A stretch of 10,666 bases of DNA, from positions 1 through 10,666 of the forward strand of contig JAGGWI010000033.1 of NCBI GenBank assembly GCA_021157505.1. The letters are read 5' to 3'. The number at the start of each line of letters is the position of its first letter. Positions within the stretch are counted from its first letter, which is position 1. Source of the stretch: Desulfuromusa sp. (GTDB lineage: Bacteria > Desulfobacterota > Desulfuromonadia > Desulfuromonadales > Geopsychrobacteraceae). Positions 6,348 through 10,666 of the stretch are shown here, in pieces. Both the position numbers and the translations under genes were made by a program. Under the pieces are notes generated by a model. It did no database searches, was not told where the DNA came from, and was given only the letters and a program-made list of their open reading frames with translations.

Positions 6348-7241
6348 ATGATAAGAAAACGCTCTTACTTTAAAACCCGTTCTCTCCCTTACCTGCTGAT
6401 CCTGCCGCAAATCTTGATCACCTTGACTTTCTTCTATTGGCCGGCAGTACAAGGGGTGATTACCTCTTTTCAGATCAGCGATCCCTTTGGGTTTCGAACC
6501 AAGTTTGTCTGGTTTGATAATTACATTGCCCTGTTCCGCGATCCACTCTATTTGAAATCGATTCTAACAACCCTGCTGTTCAGTGGTTCAGTTGCGATTG
6601 TTTCGATCAGCTTTGGTTTGTTTCTGGCCAGTATGGCCAACCGGGTATTGAAACTTACCACCTTGACTCGAACCCTGTTGATCTGGCCTTACGCAATTGC
6701 TCCAGCTATTTCCGGAATCTTGTGGCTTTTTCTGCTTCATCCCTCTTACGGTGTCGTCGCAATCAGTTTGGAAAACTGGTTCGGTATCGACTGGAATCCG
6801 CTGCTGAAAAGTTCCAATGCCATGCTGATGATTGTTATGGCCAGTGCCTGGAAAAACATCAGTTATAATTTTGTGTTTTTTCTCGCTGGACTTCAGGCTA
6901 TTCCCAAGTCGCTGATTGAAGCTGCAGCCATTGATGGTGCCAGCCCGTTCCGACGTTTCTGGACCATCACTTTTCCACTGCTTTCACCGACGTTTTTCTT
7001 TGTCACCGTCATGACGATCATTTTTTCATTTTTTGAATCCTTCGGCGTCATTCATGCGGTCACTCAGGGTGGACCGGGCGGCTCCACCAATATCCTGGTT
7101 TACAAGGTTTATCAGGATGGATTTATCGGTCTGAACCTCGGATCCTCAGCAGCACAGTCGGTCGTTCTGATGTTTATGATTATTCTGATTACGGTTCTGC
7201 AATTTAAATATGTAGAACGCAAAGTTCAATATATGGGGTAG
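6348..7241 (+). CDS. ugpA: UgpA, permease subunit of the glycerophosphate ABC importer
   Basis: This inner-membrane permease of 297 residues has six predicted helices (about 13-33, 72-97, 108-130, 157-180, 212-232, 268-287). The cytoplasmic EAA loop, which docks on UgpC, starts at E191 (EAAAIDGASPFRRF). Diagnostic UgpA strings shared with E. coli include SDPFGF, WKNISYNFVFF, LIEAAAIDGA, SSAAQSVVLMF and the C-terminal YVERKV. The ATG at 6348 has no good Shine-Dalgarno sequence; GGTGA at 6331-6335 is distant, so initiation is probably weak. The stop TAG at 7239-7241 is made by the left edge of an inserted element. Without it the frame would read two more residues (Tyr-Leu) and stop at a TGA overlapping the ugpE ATG. 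Confidence 0.93.
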   Translation: MIRKRSYFKTRSLPYLLILPQILITLTFFYWPAVQGVITSFQISDPFGFRTKFVWFDNYIALFRDPLYLKSILTTLLFSGSVAIVSISFGLFLASMANRVLKLTTLTRTLLIWPYAIAPAISGILWLFLLHPSYGVVAISLENWFGIDWNPLLKSSNAMLMIVMASAWKNISYNFVFFLAGLQAIPKSLIEAAAIDGASPFRRFWTITFPLLSPTFFFVTVMTIIFSFFESFGVIHAVTQGGPGGSTNILVYKVYQDGFIGLNLGSSAAQSVVLMFMIILITVLQFKYVERKVQYMG

Positions 7242-7508
7242 TGTGTCCTGCCATGCGTCAAATGTCGCTTTCAGCAAAGCGAGAAGTGGCCAGATGCCAG
7301 GCGCGTGAGTGCAGGATTAGTTATTCTAATTTAAGTGAGTGCAACACCGCAGTTGGCTGCTTATCGCTTTGCCCTGCGGGAGTCATGCAAATTCATCAAT
7401 ATGGCGTTACAGCCCTTTACAATGGGGAACCATTCTCTTCGGTCTGTGCCTTATCTTGATGTATTTGCATGGCTCTGAATGTGACATTTGACGCATGGTA
7501 GGACACTA
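7239..7508. mobile_element. 270-bp TA-flanked element with Y-shaped (three-way junction) fold
   Basis: The ends 7239-7273 and 7476-7508 are inverted repeats (about 30 of 33 bases match once a GT insertion in the left arm is allowed), sharing CCATGCGTCAAATGTC. Inside lie two further palindromes that directly abut these arms. Arm A at 7274-7372 has ends GCAAAGCGAGAAGTGGCC / GGCTGCTTATCGCTTTGC and apex ATTAG/CTAAT at 7316-7330. Arm B at 7380-7475 has ends matching 18 of 20 and apex AATGG/CCATT at 7421-7434. Both apices fall exactly at the centres of their arms. TA is present at each outer edge. No plausible gene is inside. I infer a non-autonomous IS630/Tc1-like MITE inserted in the ugp operon. 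Confidence 0.82.
7500..7503 (+). promoter_or_regulatory. ugpE ribosome-binding site supplied by the element end
   Basis: AGGA within the right terminal repeat of the inserted element stands 8 bases before ATG 7512. It is the only Shine-Dalgarno-like string there, so it decides the ugpE start. Before the insertion, ugpE would have relied on coupling to ugpA and the GGGG stretch at 7235-7238. Confidence 0.6.
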
Positions 7509-7511
7509 TTT

Positions 7512-8435
7512 ATGATGGTTGAAAAAACTCCGATACTCGACACCTTCACCTATGTTTCCCTGATTTTGGGAATTGTCGTGGTCGGATTTCCCATTCTTTA
7601 TGCGGTCATTGCGGCAACCTTGACAATTGAGGATGTATCCCGCGTCCCCATGTCGATGATTCCCGGTGATCAGCTGTTTAATAATATCAATGAAGCCTGG
7701 AGCCGGGGGAACCTTGGGACCCAACTGTTCAACTCCTTTATCATGGCAAGTGGAATCACCATCGGGAAGATCGTTGTTTCTCTATTTGGAGCCTTTTCGA
7801 TTGTCTATTTTGACTATCGTCTCCGCACCGTGGCGTTTGCCGCAGTTTTTTGTACCCTGATGCTGCCGGTTGAAGTCCGGATCCTCCCAACCTATGAAAT
7901 GGCGGCAAATATATTCGGCCCACTGCAGTCGGTCTGGAATGCTCTGGGACTCGACGGCATTGTCAGCTGGTTTGCTGGCCATGATATCGAAGTCTCCCTT
8001 GAATTCAGTCTACTTGACAGCTATGCGGGACTGATTCTCCCGTTGACCGCTTCGGCAACCTGTACCTTCCTGTTTCGGCAGTTTTTTCTCACCATCCCTG
8101 AAGAACTCTGTGAAGCCGCCAAAATGGATGGAGCTTCACCAATGACCTTCTTCTGGAAGGTTCTGTTTCCCCTCTCCAAAACCAATATTGCCGCGTTGGT
8201 GGTCATCGAATTTGTCTACGGCTGGAACCAGTATCTCTGGCCGCTACTGATCACCACCAATCCGAAGATGACCACTGCGGTTATCGGTCTACACCATCTG
8301 CTCCCCTCTCCAGAAGATCCGCCGGATTGGCATATCGCCATGGCCGGGGCGCTGATCGTCATGCTGCCACCGGTTCTGGTGGTCCTGTTTATGCAGCGCT
8401 GGTTTGTCAAAGGTCTGGTTGAAAGAGAGAAATAA
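7512..8435 (+). CDS. ugpE: UgpE, permease subunit of the glycerophosphate ABC importer
   Basis: This is the second inner-membrane permease, 307 residues from ATG 7512 (MMVEKTPILD). A TTG at 7488 is in frame but lies inside the inserted element and is rejected. UgpE hallmarks shared with E. coli include GFPILYAVIAATLT, MSMIPGDQLFNNI, FTLMLPVEVRI-like CTLMLPVEVRILPT, LLDSYAGLILPL, TFLFRQFF, the EAA loop from E201 (EAAKMDGASPMTFF), FVYGWNQYLWPLL and the end RWFVKGLVEREK. It is some 26 residues longer than the E. coli protein as I recall it. The extra part is a loop at about 135-166, between the LPVEVR segment and the LLDSYAGL segment. The gene ends 3 bases before the dehydrogenase gene. Confidence 0.93.
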   Translation: MMVEKTPILDTFTYVSLILGIVVVGFPILYAVIAATLTIEDVSRVPMSMIPGDQLFNNINEAWSRGNLGTQLFNSFIMASGITIGKIVVSLFGAFSIVYFDYRLRTVAFAAVFCTLMLPVEVRILPTYEMAANIFGPLQSVWNALGLDGIVSWFAGHDIEVSLEFSLLDSYAGLILPLTASATCTFLFRQFFLTIPEELCEAAKMDGASPMTFFWKVLFPLSKTNIAALVVIEFVYGWNQYLWPLLITTNPKMTTAVIGLHHLLPSPEDPPDWHIAMAGALIVMLPPVLVVLFMQRWFVKGLVEREK

Positions 8436-8438
8436 CTG

Positions 8439-9773
8439 ATGAGTGCCGCAATTCGTAACCACCCCCGTATCGTCGATCCGGAAACATGTCTTGCTGGGTG
8501 CACCTGTAATTCAGAACATCCAGCACCGCAAGTCACCCTCTATTCTGGAAAAGATGCCGGTCAGATTCTGGCAGAAGATTGTCGTGCAATTTATGGGGAT
8601 CGCCCGGTTTTGCTCCTTTTTGACCCGGAGACCGGTGCTGTTGCTGGTGCTGATTTGCAACGCCACCTGCAGGCTGAAAAGGTGAACCTGACTGTTTATC
8701 AGTTTGATTCCCATCCGGTTGCAACAGCAGCTTTGATCGAAACTGTACGTGCTCTCAGCAAAGATGTAGCACTGGTTATTTCGGTCGGTTCCGGCACCAT
8801 CAATGATCTGGGCAAATATTCCGCCAGTGAGGATCATATCGATTTCTGGTGTTTGCCAACCGCGCCATCGATGAATGGCTATACCTCCGGGATCGCTGCA
8901 ATCAAGGTTAAAGGAGTTAAACGTACCCTCCCGGCTGCCCCGCCAAAACGAATTTACTCTCTTCCCGAAGTAATCCAGCAGGCACCGCTCAAGCTACGTC
9001 AAGCCGGTTTCTGTGATGTCCTGGCAAAGGTTGTTTCCGATATTGACTGGCAGTGTGAATCACTGTTGTTCAATGGCGGCTACTGTGGTCTGCCGGCGGC
9101 AATGATGACAGAAGTTGAGCACAGTTATTCTGAACATCCTGAAGAGATCGGTAAGGGTGATGAATCTGCCGTTATCGGGCTGTTCCATGGTTTACTGCTA
9201 TCGGGAGTCGCCATGAGTCTGGCGGGATCAAGTGCCCCCGCCTCGGGTGGGGAACATCTGGTTTCCCATTTCTGGGATATGCGTGAGCCGATCACCGGAC
9301 GGGAACCGGAACTTCACGGTTTACAGGTGGGTGTCGGGATTATTCTCTCAACCGCCTGTTATCAGCGTCTGCGGCAGTTAACCCGGGATGATTTGCCCCG
9401 ACAAGCGGAGCCGTTATTTACCGAAACAGCAGCTCGTATTCCCGCTATCTGGGGTCCATACGCTGATGAGGTTGCCAAACAATTTGATAATAAGCGGGAG
9501 GCACTGCTGCAGTTTGATACCCTGCTGCCGCAAAAATGGGATGAGCTGCAAACCCTCTTCCAGCAAGTTCAGTCACCGGAATATTTTGCCGACCTGTTTG
9601 CCCGGACCGGAGCCCCCTTCAACCTTGAAGCCTTCCGGCTGAGCAAAGATGAATTCATGCTCGCTGCCCTGAACAGCCGTGCAATCCGTGAACGGATCAC
9701 CGTTCTGGATCTGGCTGCCCATGCCGGAGTTCTGGAAGCTGCTGCTGCGGATGCCCTCCAGTTGCTACGCTGA
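8439..9773 (+). CDS. AraM/EgsA-type sn-glycerol-1-phosphate dehydrogenase homologue
   Basis: This 444-residue protein belongs to the metal-dependent glycerol-1-phosphate dehydrogenase branch of the DHQ-synthase/glycerol-dehydrogenase superfamily. It matches AraM-type motifs in order: VGSGTINDL (116-124, nucleotide binding), PTAPSMNGYTS (140-150), AGFCDVLAK with D193, SAPASGGEHLVSHFW with H273, and LHGLQVGVG with H293. D193, H273 and H293 are the expected metal ligands. The known reaction interconverts sn-glycerol-1-phosphate and dihydroxyacetone phosphate with NAD(P). An N-terminal CTCNSEH cluster (21-27) recalls the CxCxxxH seen in some bacterial AraM-like proteins. The position 3 bases after ugpE and the shared strand place it in the import operon, suggesting it oxidises the imported product. 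Biosynthetic use or activity on another polyol phosphate remains possible. Confidence 0.82.
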   Translation: MSAAIRNHPRIVDPETCLAGCTCNSEHPAPQVTLYSGKDAGQILAEDCRAIYGDRPVLLLFDPETGAVAGADLQRHLQAEKVNLTVYQFDSHPVATAALIETVRALSKDVALVISVGSGTINDLGKYSASEDHIDFWCLPTAPSMNGYTSGIAAIKVKGVKRTLPAAPPKRIYSLPEVIQQAPLKLRQAGFCDVLAKVVSDIDWQCESLLFNGGYCGLPAAMMTEVEHSYSEHPEEIGKGDESAVIGLFHGLLLSGVAMSLAGSSAPASGGEHLVSHFWDMREPITGREPELHGLQVGVGIILSTACYQRLRQLTRDDLPRQAEPLFTETAARIPAIWGPYADEVAKQFDNKREALLQFDTLLPQKWDELQTLFQQVQSPEYFADLFARTGAPFNLEAFRLSKDEFMLAALNSRAIRERITVLDLAAHAGVLEAAAADALQLLR

Positions 9774-9799
9774 CACTCTCCTCTTTTTGAGGTTTTTTC

Positions 9800-10432
9800 A
9801 TGCAGAAAAACCTGCCTCTGTTACTGTTGATCATTGTCCTTACGGCCTTGGCCGTATCTTTTTATCACCCCGATGATCAGCTCACCTGGTTTCTGGAAAC
9901 CGTACCGGTCATGATCGGCATTATCCTGCTGCTACTGACCTGGCACAGATTCCCCCTGACAACCCTGCTCTGCTTTCTACTCACTCTGCATGCTTTGATT
10001 CTGATTCTGGGTGGTCATTACACCTATGCCAAGGTGCCGCTTGGATTCTGGTTGCAGGATCTGTTTGATTTCAGCCGCAATCACTATGATCGTATCGGTC
10101 ATATCGCCCAGGGTTTTGTTCCTGCCATTCTGGCTCGCGAAATCCTGCTGCGACGCTCACCGCTGCTGCCGGGGAAATGGTTGTTTCTGCTGGTTACCAG
10201 TGTCTGTTTGGCTTTCAGTGCTTTTTATGAAATGGTGGAATGGTGGACAGCACTATTTTCAGGGGAAGCAGCAACCGCGTTTCTGGGAACTCAGGGGGAT
10301 ATCTGGGATACCCAATGGGATATGTTTTTTGCCTTTATGGGGGCTATGGTCGCGCAACTGCTGTTGAGCCGTTGGCACAATCATCAACTGACGGATATCG
10401 CCCCCGATCTTAAAGCAAAATTCTCACTGTAA
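9800..10432 (+). CDS. YjdF/DUF2238 family integral membrane protein
   Basis: This 210-residue protein has about six hydrophobic helices (roughly 5-22, 33-48, 52-71, 100-115, 126-143, 172-189). It carries the conserved DUF2238 strings: GGHYTYAKVPLG (71-82), RNHYDRIGHIAQGFVPAI (93-110), AFYEMVEWW (141-149) and LGTQGDIWDTQWDM (162-175). The invariant histidines, acidic residues and tryptophans near membrane faces hint at a catalytic or metal-linked role, but the family function is not known to me. ATG 9800 is preceded by GAGG (9789-9792) at 7 bases. It lies 26 bases after the dehydrogenase gene and is likely the last gene of the operon. A role in handling glycerolipid material would be speculation. 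Confidence 0.9.
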   Translation: MQKNLPLLLLIIVLTALAVSFYHPDDQLTWFLETVPVMIGIILLLLTWHRFPLTTLLCFLLTLHALILILGGHYTYAKVPLGFWLQDLFDFSRNHYDRIGHIAQGFVPAILAREILLRRSPLLPGKWLFLLVTSVCLAFSAFYEMVEWWTALFSGEAATAFLGTQGDIWDTQWDMFFAFMGAMVAQLLLSRWHNHQLTDIAPDLKAKFSL

Positions 10433-10441
10433 TCAAGCTGA

Positions 10442-10496
10442 CGTCCCTCCCATCCCATCTATTTGTCCACGGGACGCACTTATTTGGGGACTGTTC
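10442..10496. repeat. REP-like GGGAC-rich intergenic patch
   Basis: CGTCCC (10442-10447) and GGGACG (10471-10476) form inverted arms, with a smaller GTCC-ACG-GGAC hairpin at 10465-10475. The following ACTTATTTGGGGACTGTTC resembles repeat sequences I associate with RayT-type REP elements in deltaproteobacteria. No transposase gene is visible. It lies just after the operon's last gene and may act in 3' end formation. Confidence 0.3.
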
Positions 10497-10522
10497 ATTT
10501 CTGATATTCAGTCACATCCGCT

Positions 10523-10666
10523 TTAAATAGAATTCATTATTGCTAACGCACTTAGCCTCTTCAGAATTATAGGAACCCGCGCCTGGCTCGCTTCATCTGG
10601 GGGCATGTGCCCGGATACAGCAGCAACAAATCGTCCATCCTGCAATAAATTCTGGAAACGATTTGA
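10523..10666 (-). CDS. Unrecognised reading frame cut by the right window edge
   Basis: On the minus strand a frame is open from the last base of the window to TAA at 10523-10525, giving 47 residues (FVAAVSGHMPPDEASQARV in the middle). If real it would be the C-terminus of a gene converging on the ugp operon. The composition looks protein-like, but I do not recognise a family, and an open frame of this size can arise by chance. Confidence 0.22.
   Translation of the reverse strand, partial: SNRFQNLLQDGRFVAAVSGHMPPDEASQARVPIILKRLSALAIMNSI

Noticed and set aside
7241..7459. 72-codon open frame beginning with GTG right at the ugpA stop.
   Set aside because: It lies wholly in the inserted palindromic element, has no ribosome-binding site, and its cysteine-rich product resembles no family I know. 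It is best seen as a by-product of the repeats.
9780..9798. CCTC-TTTTT-GAGG followed by six Ts, resembling a small terminator ahead of the DUF2238 gene.
   Set aside because: The stem is only four pairs, and the GAGG is the ribosome-binding site of that gene. It is too weak for a terminator, though slight masking of the site is possible.

Overview
This window looks like a chromosomal segment of a Gram-negative, probably anaerobic, proteobacterium. The Ugp-type importer is close to the Escherichia coli one in motifs. The A-type flavoprotein (FprA/ROO family) is typical of anaerobes or microaerobes facing oxygen or nitric oxide. The moderate base composition and gene mix would suit a Desulfuromonadales-like deltaproteobacterium, but that placement is inference and is not fixed by any marker gene.

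Layout, left to right. Positions 1-519 (+) hold the C-terminal part of an AEC-family permease. A 163-bp TA-flanked palindromic element (517-679) sits exactly at its stop codon. Next comes a minus-strand Phd/VapB-VapC toxin-antitoxin pair (912-1522), with a possible small or decayed reading frame behind it (708-892). A gene-free stretch with one imperfect palindrome follows (1523-1828). The minus strand then carries an A-type flavoprotein (1829-3007), a small YqjZ-like antibiotic-biosynthesis-monooxygenase-fold protein (3248-3565) and ugpC (3565-4668), the last two overlapping as TGATG. A 272-bp divergent promoter region (4669-4940) separates these from a plus-strand operon: ugpB, ugpA, ugpE, an AraM/EgsA-type glycerol-1-phosphate dehydrogenase, and a YjdF/DUF2238 membrane protein, ending at 10432. 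The right edge holds a short REP-like GGGAC-rich patch and an unrecognised reading frame cut by the window edge.

How the genes fit together. UgpB, UgpA, UgpE and UgpC make a complete glycerophosphate-class ABC importer, with the ATPase gene turned away from the other three. The gene following ugpE by 3 nt encodes a homologue of sn-glycerol-1-phosphate dehydrogenase, the enzyme for the archaeal-type glycerophosphate stereoisomer. No glpD/gpsA-type sn-glycerol-3-phosphate enzyme and no GGGP-synthase partner are visible. This pairing raises the possibility of a salvage module for sn-glycerol-1-phosphate or related archaeal-lipid headgroups, with oxidation to dihydroxyacetone phosphate. That is a hypothesis.

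The most unusual DNA structure is a 270-bp element between ugpA and ugpE (7239-7508). It has long terminal inverted repeats enclosing two abutting hairpins, giving a Y-shaped three-way junction, with TA at each end. Deleting it in silico together with one TA recreates a perfect ATGA overlap of ugpA and ugpE. It is therefore very likely a recent insertion that uncoupled the two permease genes, while its right end now supplies the AGGA ribosome-binding site for ugpE. The smaller element at 517-679 shares the TA-GTGT(N)CC ends and may be moved by the same IS630/Tc1-like transposase.
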